Of a stretch of 64,000 bases of DNA, positions 45,701 through 53,469 are shown one piece after another; within the stretch, counting starts at the first letter, position 1, and each line of letters opens with the position of its first letter. Source of the DNA: Zipacnadum sp036504235 (GTDB lineage Bacteria; Armatimonadota; Zipacnadia; Zipacnadales; Zipacnadaceae). The DNA is taken from assembly GCA_036504235.1 (NCBI GenBank), contig DASXVN010000003.1, forward strand, positions 5,402 through 69,401, read 5' to 3'. Position numbers and translations under genes: made by a program. The notes below the pieces were generated by a model. That model was not told the DNA's origin. It did no database searches and saw nothing but the letters and a program-made list of their open reading frames with translations.

Positions 45701-46071
45701 GGGGTGAAGAAGAACCCGCCGCCGTCCTGGATGTAGGTCTGCAGCAGGCCGGTGTTGCGCTGGATGGTCAGCGTCTGCTCCACGTGGCTGCGCAGGAAGG
45801 ATCGCCCCTGGCCGCCCTCGCCCTCCCAGTCGGCGATCAGGACGACGTGGAACTGGCGCAGCATCTCGGGGCTGAGCGGGTCAGCGAGGTTGCGCGTGAC
45901 CAGCGTGACGCCCTCGGCCGCGAATTGCGTCAACAACTGGGGGTCCGGCTGCAAGTCACCCGCGGACAGCACCAGCACGTTGACGGGAGGCTCGGCGGCC
46001 CGGACCGTCGGAGGCAGCGACGCCCCGAGGGCGAGCAGGATGAGAGTGCTAAGCAGCGCCAGGTGTTTCAT
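42739..46071 (-). CDS. Giant secreted ThuA-like/PHP-like family protein, copy 4
   Basis: 1,110 residues from the ATG at 46071, 5 nt after GGAGGA; the frame is open to 46155 but the signal peptide LALLSTLILLALGASLPPTV fixes the start. Residues ~28-325 are ThuA/GATase-like, starting PPVNVLVLSAGD (nearly as copy 2) and ending RQPSQGRQLLLGLLRWLAEG. Around ~362-450 the PHP-like part reads LVGARSSFSDGQGTIAEYAA, LYMTETF and VAGLD, with no metal-binding His. Then CehA-like and beta-rich regions (LKEVTLQENYALYRRWLP). It is followed at 57 nt by GH4 and preceded by the PPC protein. Function unknown; exported. Confidence 0.86.
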   Translation of the reverse strand: MKHLALLSTLILLALGASLPPTVRAAEPPVNVLVLSAGDLQPDPQLLTQFAAEGVTLVTRNLADPLSPEMLRQFHVVLIADWEGEGGQGRSFLRSHVEQTLTIQRNTGLLQTYIQDGGGFFFTPLYGNELATESLTRFLAPYGAGVQCAQVRDDAHAFSSVKDSSLAPADYYDYSWTTAIVAHPATRGVQRLYYPTSELRWDDLYSTPVVTLKDPAWTPLVKGMETSRPSRAIDYYNWHTVGTTPPVLTAVRSFGAGRIALFTPNFNYTLKQPFATPKNGWYFENHLGKIEGIVLDKGDGRQPSQGRQLLLGLLRWLAEGARAKGFGNYQAAAFAALPAPAPVPAPGWLYSWQPNDGNQWFKVLVGARSSFSDGQGTIAEYAAAAKSAGVSMLYMTETFEKFTPARWEEFRAACATASDATLKVVAGLDIPDAYGNRYLLLGSPVFPAPSLLSADGKLLAKPQYLCLCFPKGTTVMHRPGSSSVPHELDKQFQGISLFTYRNGVLEDNSFPAYQWEVFRFSNPLPFVVHETYAPADLAKEAGAGYQMLAAADSLDGLSWYLGSHGTSHFWESPVHLQVTQGPIITALGGAIPDPKEPGAHGNLGFTIHSDQPLKEVTLQENYALYRRWLPNTPDFTVNNVKLPEGHVNWALLTATDAQGRTVIAPGVGFGRQIVHTWRCADRQNWWEFPNIYTGTDLAQFDLRVPTADTLEGSGMFPELHGPQRGDNMAALLDFPLASPAAYVQDVALDQRYPRALFDDVAYDAKPSNATARSRVYEAQIRYRKFWVSDEKVKKQTDYLPYYNEVEVSLRRPTQPVGAIFPIVTTLNTKHIQVRGDMSYAYTDPATGQEVTGKLTQGFLDLPKGGRVGGFIALSDGIRVDAAGTVGWAAPQWVNGNLPAGTRWQAAFTAVQPAEAENWRSLLGLRGTPPYKLSFTQGKLQSLAYIANCAAADFGLSGSVDQALNPDLLKGCTSGMINLNKEALGDPIAEYRLPLLVSGINYNWPAALVREGALGAELAVFEGQAYARLDVSKTGAFYVGNVLVSDALNLRLALLNWTADACVVEVNNPTNADLQATIWTAPQVKDRYQGRTKVTVKAGTSQTVRLTAATG

Positions 46072-46163
46072 GTGGGTCCTCCGTGTGGGTATCAGACGAT
46101 GCATACTATCCGGTAACGCAGGCACCAGCATACCGGGAATTGCCGCGCAGAGCAACCCGCCCC

Positions 46164-48437
46164 CTACGACCCGGGAGCGACTATCTGGAAAGGGATCGCC
46201 GGCAACAGGCCGAGGGACACCCGCTGCCGGGCTCGCGCCGGCGGCTGCCCATCCAGCTCCAGGTACGCCTCCACCAGCAGGTGGCCGGTGCGGCCCGCCG
46301 TCGCGCTGTTAGCGTCGGCTTTGCAGGTGAGGATCACTCCGGTGGGGCTCACTCTCGCCCCCACCAGCCGCACGCCGGGGGGCGGACTGCAGAGCGCGAA
46401 GTGGACCGAGGCGAGGGCGCTGTGCCGCGCATCGGGGAGCGTCGGCGGCGCGGTGATCGCCACCGGCGCGGTTCCGCCCAGCGGCAGCCGGACGGCTGCC
46501 GCGGACGCCAGCGTCATCCCCCCGGCCAGAGGCCGCCAGACGGTGGGTATGGACCGCGTGCCCGTGACCAGGGCCAGGAGTTCCTGCTGCGGCACGAGCT
46601 GCCGGTAGGCGAAGGCCTGCATCATGTCCTCGGCGGGCACCGCGGGCCGCGTGACCGCCACGCCGCCGATCGTGGCGCGCCCCTCCAGCCGCACCGGCGA
46701 CAACTGCGCGGGCGCATCCGGGGGCGCGCTGAGCGTCACCACCACCGAGTCCTGGCCGCTGGGAATCCGCCCCCGGCTCAGCGTGAAACCGGCGGGCGCG
46801 TCCTGCAGCACTACGTCAATATCACCGTCGAAACCGTCCTTGCGCAGCGCGTGGACGGTCACCGCGGCCGGTCGCCGCGCGAGCATCGGCAGGCTGGAGG
46901 GCGTCACGCGCAGGGCAAAATCCGGCTGCGCCGGGCGGAGTTGCAAGCGGTACCCGTACGCTTCGCCCCCCTCGCGTTGCGCGTCCCTCACGTACACCAG
47001 ATAGGTCCCGTCCGCGGGGAGCTTCACCCGCAGGTAGGGGTCCGCGTGGTGGGTGAGCAGGCCGAATTCCGGGTCGGTATGGTCGTCGTTGGCGGCCACG
47101 GTCGCCCCCGTCGCGTCCGCCAGCCGCAGCGCCGCGTCCAGCGGCGAACCCAGCCGGCGCGCCCAGACCTCGGCCACGATCTCCTGCCCGGCCGTGCCCT
47201 CGAAGGAGTACACATCAACATCGCCGGGGCTGCCGATCCGCCCGTTGACGATCTGCGGCAACGGCACCCGTTGCGCGTGGTCGGCACTGTCGTTCGGCTC
47301 AGTTTCGCCGCTCTCCGGCAGCGTGTCCACGGCATAGGCGACCTCGTTGCTCAGCGCCGCGCCCGCGCCCGCGTGCGCCCAGCGGATCGCCGCGCCGTTG
47401 GGCCGCGTGTCCAGCGTCAGCGTCGTGGCCGGCAGGTTCCACCCCGCCACCGTCGCCACCGTCGGCGTACCCGCCGGACCGCCGAGGGGGAAGATGCTGG
47501 TGACGAAGGGCAGCTCCCCCACCGACACCCGGTACACGAAGTCCTCCCGCCCGCGGTAGATGGAGTCGTGAATCTCCAGCCCGTACCCGCCGTCCGCGGG
47601 GACGGTGTAGTGCAGCACCGGGTCGGGGTCAAAGCCATAATGCTCGGCGCTGGCCACGCGCCGGCCCTGCGGATCGTACAGGGCGACCGCCGCCTGGAAC
47701 CAGCCGGGCACCGCGTCGGCCAGGTAGGGCCTCAGCCGCCGCGCCTGCGCGCAGACCACCAACTGCTGCCCCGCGCGGGCCCGGAAACGGAAGCGGTCCG
47801 TCGCGCCGGGCAGAATCTGGCCGTTCAGGACCACGGGGAGGTCCAGCGGCGGCGACGCGCTGCCCAGGTCCTCCTCGCGGACCTCCGGCAGCGCCCCCAC
47901 CTCAAACCGCAGCGGATTGCTCAGGCCATTCGCGGTCACCAGCCGCAACTCGCGGTCGCCCGGCGGCGCGCTGGGGTCTATCGTGACCTCAATCTCCACC
48001 TGGTCCGCAAGCTGCGCGTTGGGTTGCTTCTTGGGGTCATAAAGCCGGGCGCGCAACCACGCCAACCGTTGCGGCGTCTGCTCGTCCAGGTCGCGCAGCC
48101 AGGGATGGTCCGGCAGCCGGTGCACCGTCTTCGCCTGGGCCTGGACCACCGCGCTCCAGCGCTTCTTCACCAGGTTCTGCAGCCACCAGGCCGTGAAGCC
48201 CAATTCCTGATCGCTCAGCGGCCGGACGTACTCAACGACCGCGGCGCTGACCCCGGCGCCGGACACGTAGACCCCCTGCGGGTCGCGCAGCAACTGGCCG
48301 CCCACGGTAACGCGCACGACCGTCCCCTGCCGCCCGCCGGCCGGGTAGACATACCCCAAATTCGGCCCGTTCTGGGCCAGGACTTGCGTCGCGCCGAGCA
48401 GGAGAACCAGAATTGTCAGTCGTTTGAGTACAGTCAT
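46164..48437 (-). CDS. Secreted PPC-domain (pre-peptidase C-terminal) planctomycete-type protein
   Basis: 757 residues from the ATG at 48437 (GGAG upstream, signal peptide RLTILVLLLGATQVLA); the longer upstream frame covers repeat DNA. An IPT/TIG-like start (YVYPAGGRQGTVVRVTVGG) is followed by two PPC-like modules: LNGQILPGATDRFRFRARAG ... YDPQGRRVASAEHYGFDPDP, and VNGRIGSPGDVDVYSFEGTA ... LRLADATGATVAANDDHTDP. Asp-rich ends suggest calcium. The C-terminus is beta-rich. Such proteins commonly lie beside DUF1549/DUF1501 genes in PVC bacteria, as here. The role of this trio is not established. Confidence 0.8.
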   Translation of the reverse strand: MTVLKRLTILVLLLGATQVLAQNGPNLGYVYPAGGRQGTVVRVTVGGQLLRDPQGVYVSGAGVSAAVVEYVRPLSDQELGFTAWWLQNLVKKRWSAVVQAQAKTVHRLPDHPWLRDLDEQTPQRLAWLRARLYDPKKQPNAQLADQVEIEVTIDPSAPPGDRELRLVTANGLSNPLRFEVGALPEVREEDLGSASPPLDLPVVLNGQILPGATDRFRFRARAGQQLVVCAQARRLRPYLADAVPGWFQAAVALYDPQGRRVASAEHYGFDPDPVLHYTVPADGGYGLEIHDSIYRGREDFVYRVSVGELPFVTSIFPLGGPAGTPTVATVAGWNLPATTLTLDTRPNGAAIRWAHAGAGAALSNEVAYAVDTLPESGETEPNDSADHAQRVPLPQIVNGRIGSPGDVDVYSFEGTAGQEIVAEVWARRLGSPLDAALRLADATGATVAANDDHTDPEFGLLTHHADPYLRVKLPADGTYLVYVRDAQREGGEAYGYRLQLRPAQPDFALRVTPSSLPMLARRPAAVTVHALRKDGFDGDIDVVLQDAPAGFTLSRGRIPSGQDSVVVTLSAPPDAPAQLSPVRLEGRATIGGVAVTRPAVPAEDMMQAFAYRQLVPQQELLALVTGTRSIPTVWRPLAGGMTLASAAAVRLPLGGTAPVAITAPPTLPDARHSALASVHFALCSPPPGVRLVGARVSPTGVILTCKADANSATAGRTGHLLVEAYLELDGQPPARARQRVSLGLLPAIPFQIVAPGS

Positions 48438-48765
48438 ACTGGGCTCCGCAAGAACCCACCTCTCCGCCGCCAGATTCCCCTCTCCCCTCCTCCCCTCTCC
48501 TGCAAGCAGAGGGGCCAGGGGTGAGGCGCCGTACGCCGTTGCCGTTTGTAGGGGTGGATCTTTCGCGGAGCCCCACCCCGCGAAACATCCACCCGCGCCC
48601 GCCGCCAACCCTCGGCTTCGCGGCCGCCGCGGGCGGAGCAAGCTCCGCCCCGACGGGCGAGGCAGCGCCTGCCTTTCGCCGTCGCCCTTGCCGTTCTCCC
48701 CTCTCCTGCGGCACTTGTACTCAAGTGCACGGAGAGGGGCCGGGGGTGAGGCCGCCTGCCGCGCC
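48438..48765. repeat. Composite palindromic intergenic element
   Basis: Four structured pieces in 328 bp: two related units with CCCCTCTCCTGC at one end and GGGG[GT]GAGG at the other (48492-48526 and 48698-48751); an imperfect hairpin 48552-48594 with 17-bp arms and one mismatch (GGGTGGAT[CG]TTTCGCGG); and a perfect hairpin 48631-48650 (GGGCGGAGC, AA, GCTCCGCCC). No gene is visible. It lies between DUF1501 and the PPC gene. Confidence 0.75.
48698..48738. terminator. Double-stem hairpin just downstream of the DUF1501 gene
   Basis: CCCCTCTCC pairs with GGAGAGGGG, and nested inside it GCACTTG pairs with CAAGTGC around a TACT loop. It sits 28-68 nt past the DUF1501 stop in its reading direction, so it may act as terminator or mRNA-stabilising structure; it is also part of the repeat element. 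Confidence 0.45.
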
Positions 48766-50070
48766 TCACATGATCTCCCGCAACCGGCCGGCGCCCTCGG
48801 TCGGCTTCTCGTTGACGGGCATTACTTTGGTGTCCAGACCCCGGGCGTTGGGCAGCGGACCGTCGGGGTCAATTCCCAGCAGCTCCAGGATGCTCCCCAG
48901 CAGGTCCTGCGGCGACACCGGCCGCTCCGCCACGAACTCGCCCCTGGCGTCCGAGGCGCCGACCACGTGGCCGCCTTTGAAGCCGCCCCCGGCCACCAGC
49001 ACGGAGAACACGTTGCCGTAGTGGCTCCGGCCGCCGTTCCAGGGCTCGGCCCAGTCAATCTTGGGCGTGCGCCCGAACTCCCCGCAGCACCAGACGATCG
49101 TGGTGTCCAGCAGGCCCTTATCGGCGAGGTCCTGCAGCAGCGTGGCCAGGCCCTTGTCCAGCTCCGGCAGCTTCCGGCGCATCTCCTCGAAGTGCTGCTT
49201 GTGCGTATCCCAGCCCCCGTAGTTGATGGTCACGTACGGCACGCCGGCGGCCACCAGCCGCCGCGCCATCAAACAGGACTGGCCGAAGGTGGTGCGGCCA
49301 TACTTAACGCGGAGGTCCGCCGGCTCCTGCGAGAGGTCAAAGAGCTTCCCGGCGTCGCCCAGGATCATCTCGTAGGCCTGCTCGCGGCAGGTGTCGAGCT
49401 TCGCGAACTGCGGCAGACCCGGCAGCGCCTGCGGGAGAGAGTCAAGCGACTTGCGCAACTCACGGCGCGCGCGCTGGCGCTCCTCGGTGAGGCTCTCTGA
49501 GACGATCCCTTCCACCACGAAGCGCTTCCCGTTGGGGTCTCCGCCGGTGGCGAAGGGCTTGTACATCGGCCCCAGGAAGCCGGCCTCATCAAAGCGCCCC
49601 AGCGGCGCGGTCAGCACAATGTACGGCGGGACCAGCCCCGTGTAGCCGCCCTCGTAGCCCTTGAAGCGCGAGACCAGCGCCCCCAGCGCGGGGTAGACGA
49701 TGTGCTCCCCCGGCTGGTGACCGGTCTGCACGAGGTACGCCGCGGTCTCGTGGCCGTTGTTGCCGTGGGTCATGCTGCGGATCAGCGAGTACTTGTCGGC
49801 CTGCTGCGCCAGCAGCGGCAGCATCTGGCAGATCTTGATCCCCGGCACGTTAGTCTCAATGGGCGTGGTGAAGGGGCCGGCGTAGTCGCGCCCCGCGTCC
49901 GGCTTGGGGTCGAAGGTGTCCAGATGCGACGGCCCGCCCCACAGCCAAATCTGGATCACCGACTTGGCCTTGCCCACCGGTTTGCCGGGCGCGGCGACGG
50001 GCGCCTGCGCGTACAGGGCGGTGCAGGTGAGCAATAACAGCCCGATTAGCCAAGCGGATAGAGCCTTCAT
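48766..50070 (-). CDS. DUF1501 family secreted protein
   Basis: 434 residues from the ATG at 50070; an in-frame TTG at 50094 lies before it. Signal peptide WLIGLLLLTCTALYA. DUF1501 marks: IQIWLWGGPSHLDTFDPKPD, RSMTHGNNGHETAAYLVQTG, VPYVTINYGGWDTHKQHF, WCCGEFGRTPKI and GNVFSVLVAGGGFKGGHVVG. The fold is alkaline-phosphatase/sulfatase-like, and the HLDTFD, GWDTH and EFGRTP residues are the putative metal ligands. The substrate is unknown in the literature. It starts 21 nt after the stop of the DUF1549/DUF1553 gene, the standard PVC arrangement. Confidence 0.92.
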   Translation of the reverse strand: MKALSAWLIGLLLLTCTALYAQAPVAAPGKPVGKAKSVIQIWLWGGPSHLDTFDPKPDAGRDYAGPFTTPIETNVPGIKICQMLPLLAQQADKYSLIRSMTHGNNGHETAAYLVQTGHQPGEHIVYPALGALVSRFKGYEGGYTGLVPPYIVLTAPLGRFDEAGFLGPMYKPFATGGDPNGKRFVVEGIVSESLTEERQRARRELRKSLDSLPQALPGLPQFAKLDTCREQAYEMILGDAGKLFDLSQEPADLRVKYGRTTFGQSCLMARRLVAAGVPYVTINYGGWDTHKQHFEEMRRKLPELDKGLATLLQDLADKGLLDTTIVWCCGEFGRTPKIDWAEPWNGGRSHYGNVFSVLVAGGGFKGGHVVGASDARGEFVAERPVSPQDLLGSILELLGIDPDGPLPNARGLDTKVMPVNEKPTEGAGRLREIM

Positions 50071-50090
50071 GGGTGTTCCCTGGTTTCTCC

Positions 50091-51665
50091 TCAATGCCGG
50101 TACTGGAACTCCGCGCTATTGATCAGCGCCCAGGCCAGGTCGGTCGCGGCGTCGTTCGGACCCAGGCCCGGGGTCTGCGCGTAGGCCTCCGCGGCGGCCT
50201 GCTCGGCCGGCATGGGGTTCCGGGACAGGAGCGTCAGGTAGACCTCCTGGATGAGCGCCGCCCGGTCGCCCCCGGCCGCGGCCGCCGCTGCGCGCAGCCG
50301 CGGGCTTTTGATGATCTGCTGCTGCACCTCGCTGGAGTTCAGCAGGTAGAGTTGCTGGGCGTCGGAGGGCGTGTTGCTGCGCTCGGATTCCAGCCCGGTG
50401 TCGCGCGCGGGTCGCCCGAACCTCATCAGGAAGGGGCTGGTGATGCTGCCATCGGGCAGGGCCACCGAGCGCTGATCGCTGGGCAGGTAGGTGAAGGGCT
50501 CCGGGATCGGACTTACGAAGCTCTGCGCAGTGCCGCCCACCCAGTCCAGGGCGTCGGCCAGCACCTCCGCGTCCAGCCGCCGCACCGGGTAGGAGGCGCA
50601 CAGCGCCTCGGCCTCCGGGCGGTTGCTGCGGGGCAGGGCGGACTGCTGGTAGGTGCGGGAGTTGAGAATCAAGCGGTAAATCTGCCGCAGGTCCCACTTG
50701 TCGGCCACCAACTGCTGGGCCAGGTAGGCGAGCAACTCGGGGTTGGCCGGTGGGTTGTCCGGCCGGATATCGTCCGGCTCGTTGATGATCCCCCGGCCCA
50801 GCAGCCAGGCCCAGAGGCGGTTCACCACGGCTCGCGCCAGCCAGGGGTTGTCGGGCTTGGTCAGCCAGTCGGCGAAGGCCACCCGCGGGTCGTCGCCCGC
50901 CGCGATCACCGCCTTGCTGCCATCCGGGAAGACGACCGGCAGCGGCGCGGTCGCCGTCAGGTCCGGGTAGACGATCTCTTCCTTCCACTCGCCGCTCGAC
51001 TTATAGGCCACCCGCGAGAAGAAGACCGCCAGATCGGCGCGCCGCTCGGGCGTCCAGGTCGCCAGGCGCGTGCCCATGAAGCTCAGCGCCACCACCTGCG
51101 CCAGATCGTCGGACTGCCGGCCCTGCACCGCGCGGTAGAAGTTCACGCACGGCACGCGGAAGTTGCTACCGCTGGAGGTCAGCAGGGCGCGCACGAATTG
51201 GTCATAGGGGAGGTTGCTCTGGATCGCGTCGCGGATCCAGCCGTGGTAGGCCTGCGCCGCGTTGGGCCAGAGGTTAATGGGGAATTCGGCCTTGACCCGC
51301 AGCAGGTCGCACCACTTGAGCGCCGCGTAGTCGGCGAACTCGTCTCGCTGGAGCAGGGCGTCAATCAGCGTGGCGCGCTTGGCGGGAGCCGGGTCCAGCA
51401 GGAACCGCCGCACCGCGGAAGGCTCCGGCAGGGTACCGGTAACATCCAGGTAGACGCGCCGGATGAAGACCTCATCCGAGCAGGGGTGTGCGGGGTCCAC
51501 GCCCGCCTGTTGCAGGGCCGCGAGCACCCGCGTGTCCACCCCATTCGCCGGCGTGGCCCAGGTCTCGCGCTCGTAGGGACGCACCGTCGGCGTCTCCGCC
51601 GCCGGCGCCCTCCCCACCGCGAGCAGGACCAAGCCCGCTAGCACCAGCCTACTAGAATACTTCAA
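50091..51665 (-). CDS. DUF1549 + DUF1553 family secreted protein
   Basis: 524 residues if started at the TTG at 51665, which opens the signal peptide SSRLVLAGLVLLAVGRAPAA; the frame is open to 51830 without a better start. DUF1549 (~40-230): FIRRVYLDVTGTLPEPSAVR, LQRDEFADYAALKWCDLLRV, SNLPYDQFVRALLT. DUF1553 (~265-520): FADWLTKPDNPWLARAVVNR, WLLGRGIINEPDDIRPDNPP, IYRLILNSRTYQQSALP. These domains pair with DUF1501 in Planctomycetota, Verrucomicrobiota and some neighbours. The usual N-terminal cytochrome-like (CxxCH) domain is absent, making this a short version. Function not established. Confidence 0.9.
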   Translation of the reverse strand: MKYSSRLVLAGLVLLAVGRAPAAETPTVRPYERETWATPANGVDTRVLAALQQAGVDPAHPCSDEVFIRRVYLDVTGTLPEPSAVRRFLLDPAPAKRATLIDALLQRDEFADYAALKWCDLLRVKAEFPINLWPNAAQAYHGWIRDAIQSNLPYDQFVRALLTSSGSNFRVPCVNFYRAVQGRQSDDLAQVVALSFMGTRLATWTPERRADLAVFFSRVAYKSSGEWKEEIVYPDLTATAPLPVVFPDGSKAVIAAGDDPRVAFADWLTKPDNPWLARAVVNRLWAWLLGRGIINEPDDIRPDNPPANPELLAYLAQQLVADKWDLRQIYRLILNSRTYQQSALPRSNRPEAEALCASYPVRRLDAEVLADALDWVGGTAQSFVSPIPEPFTYLPSDQRSVALPDGSITSPFLMRFGRPARDTGLESERSNTPSDAQQLYLLNSSEVQQQIIKSPRLRAAAAAAGGDRAALIQEVYLTLLSRNPMPAEQAAAEAYAQTPGLGPNDAATDLAWALINSAEFQYRH

Positions 51666-51759
51666 TCCCCAATTGCACCCCTCGCCCTGGGTCAGATGGC
51701 GATAGTATACCCCAAAGCGGCGGCGTCCAGTCCCCCGGCGCGCTCCTTTGGGGTGCAAT

Positions 51760-52452
51760 TCATACCAGCCGTGCCAACAGGAAGGCAGCGGCGGCGGCCA
51801 AGCCCCCGAGCAGCATGCTCTGCACCGCACTGCGCAGGCGTGGGGAACTGGTGAATCCCGCCTTCACGAAACCGAAAATGCCCAGCACAGTCAGCGTGAC
51901 CGCCGCGGAAACCACCAGCGCCGACGAGGCGGCGGGCAGCAGCATATACGGCGCGAGCGGGACCAGGCCTCCGACGATGTAGGCCCCGCCGATCGTCGCG
52001 GCGCTGGCGAGGGCCCGCCGGGGATTGGGCCGCTCTAGGCCCAGCTCAAAACGCATCATAAAGTCCACCCAGCCATCGGGGCGCCGCTCCAGGGCCGTCA
52101 CGATGGGCGTGCTCTCCTCCGCGGTGAGTCCGTAAGACTGGAGGATGCCCCGGACCTCCGCCGACTCCGCGGCGGGGGTAGCGGCGACCTCGTGGTACTC
52201 GCGCCGGCGCTCCGCCGCGTAGTGCTCGGCGTCGCTGCGGGCGGCCAGGTAGCCGCCCATGCCCATAGCGATGGCCCCCGCCGCAATCTCAGCCAGGCCG
52301 CCGGTGATGATCAGGTGCGTGGCCGCCGCAGCGCTCGACAGCCCCGCCGCCAGCGCGAAGGGCACGGTCAGCCCGTCCGCCATACCGATAATCACGTCGC
52401 GCACGGTGTCTGAGGCGGAAAAATGGCGCTCCAAGTGCGGTGTTTGGGGCAT
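51760..52452 (-). CDS. VIT1/CCC1-family metal (iron/manganese) transporter
   Basis: 230 residues; ATG 9 nt after GGAG. VIT1 marks: IIGMADGLTVPFALAAGLSS, GGLAEIAAGAIAMGMGGYLA and a cytoplasmic helical insert (YAAERRREYHEVAATPAAES) that in eukaryotic VIT1 binds metal with Glu residues. Then come three more membrane segments (IGGAYIVGGLVPLAPYMLLP, ALVVSAAVTLTVLGIFGFV, MLLGGLAAAAAFLLARLV). Five transmembrane helices fit the family. It probably moves Fe2+ or Mn2+ out of the cytosol. It is the most ordinary gene of the window, divergent from 52651; a link to GH4 manganese need is speculative. Confidence 0.9.
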   Translation of the reverse strand: MPQTPHLERHFSASDTVRDVIIGMADGLTVPFALAAGLSSAAAATHLIITGGLAEIAAGAIAMGMGGYLAARSDAEHYAAERRREYHEVAATPAAESAEVRGILQSYGLTAEESTPIVTALERRPDGWVDFMMRFELGLERPNPRRALASAATIGGAYIVGGLVPLAPYMLLPAASSALVVSAAVTLTVLGIFGFVKAGFTSSPRLRSAVQSMLLGGLAAAAAFLLARLV

Positions 52453-52498
52453 CGGGGACTCCGGGGCGGGATTTCCTCCCGCAACTGGGTATACTTCC

Positions 52499-52530
52499 TC
52501 GCGTGCCTAGGCAGACGCCGCGGCACGCGA
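52499..52530. repeat. Inverted repeat between divergent genes
   Basis: TCGCGTGCC and its exact reverse complement GGCACGCGA, 14 nt apart, in the 198-bp divergent gap between the VIT1 gene and the gene at 52651. It could be an operator or chance; no repressor gene is nearby. Confidence 0.4.
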
Positions 52531-52650
52531 GTGGTTCGCCGCGCCGCCCGGAAATCGCGGCGACCCGGCCCCCACAAGGGCTGTCGGCCTGCGACGGCGA
52601 AGGTACAGTACGGCAGAGCAAGCGAAGGCGGGCCGGTCGGGAGGCAAGCT

Positions 52651-53418
52651 ATGGGCAGACTACCTGCAGGGATGATGATTCTGACGGCGGCGGTGCTGCT
52701 GGCCGCGGCGCCCGGGCTCCGGGCGCAGACTGCGCCGGCGACACCGGCGACCCCGACGGCGCTCACCATCAAGCCGGACCCCTCGGGCGAGATTCGGGTG
52801 CTCGGCGCGGACGGGGAGCTGGTCAGCCTCGCGCTCAACGCCCACGGGCCCCAGTGGAAGCACGCGCCGCAGTCCACCGCCACCGCGACAAGCACCGCTC
52901 TCCCCGGCGGCGCCGGCCAGAAGATAGTCGGCACGCTGCCGGTGCCCAACACCGACGGCGGCGCGCTCAAGTTCACGGAGACCCTCACGCCACTCCCCTC
53001 CGGTTTCCGCGTGGAGTACGAGGTCGGCGTGACCCAAGCGCTGAAGCTCAACGGTCTGCAGGTCTCCCTGCTACTCCCCGTGGCCCGGTTCGGCGGCAAA
53101 GAACTGCGCATCGAGCGCCCCGAGGGCGACCCGCAACTCGCCACCTTCCCGGTGGACCAGCGCCCCGACCAGCCGGGAATCTGGGGCGGGGAGGGCTCCA
53201 CGCTGGCGGTCGCCCCCGGCACTGAGCAGGCGATCACCATTGAGTTGCTGGCCCCCGCCGACGTGGTGGTCCAGGACCTGCGCCAGTGGGAGCAGCCCGT
53301 GTTCGAGATCCGCTTCCCGGCCCTCATGGAAGAGAGCCGCGAGATCGCCGCCGACGACCAGTTCCACCTCGTCCTCACCGTAACGTTCGCCGCGCCGCTG
53401 AAGTGGGCCGCCCCCTAG
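52651..53418 (+). CDS. Secreted beta-sandwich protein of unknown function
   Basis: 255 residues from the ATG at 52651, 6 nt after GGGAGG; the frame is open to 52423 but a signal peptide (MILTAAVLLAAAPGLRA) supports this start. An Ala/Pro/Thr linker (TAPATPATPTA) is followed by an all-beta domain (IRVLGADGELVSLALNA, GGALKFTETLTPLPSGFRVE, LQVSLLLPVARFGGKELRIE), resembling accessory beta-sandwiches of glycan-processing proteins. No family is recognised. The next gene starts 51 nt downstream on the same strand. Confidence 0.65.
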   Translation: MGRLPAGMMILTAAVLLAAAPGLRAQTAPATPATPTALTIKPDPSGEIRVLGADGELVSLALNAHGPQWKHAPQSTATATSTALPGGAGQKIVGTLPVPNTDGGALKFTETLTPLPSGFRVEYEVGVTQALKLNGLQVSLLLPVARFGGKELRIERPEGDPQLATFPVDQRPDQPGIWGGEGSTLAVAPGTEQAITIELLAPADVVVQDLRQWEQPVFEIRFPALMEESREIAADDQFHLVLTVTFAAPLKWAAP

Positions 53419-53469
53419 GCCGGCCCACCCGCGACCGCGAGTACCGACTCAACCCACGAATCGAGGCCG

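Noticed and set aside
46083..48524. 813-residue plus-strand open frame
   Set aside because: Antisense to the PPC protein; composition is Arg/Gly/Val-rich with no domain pattern.
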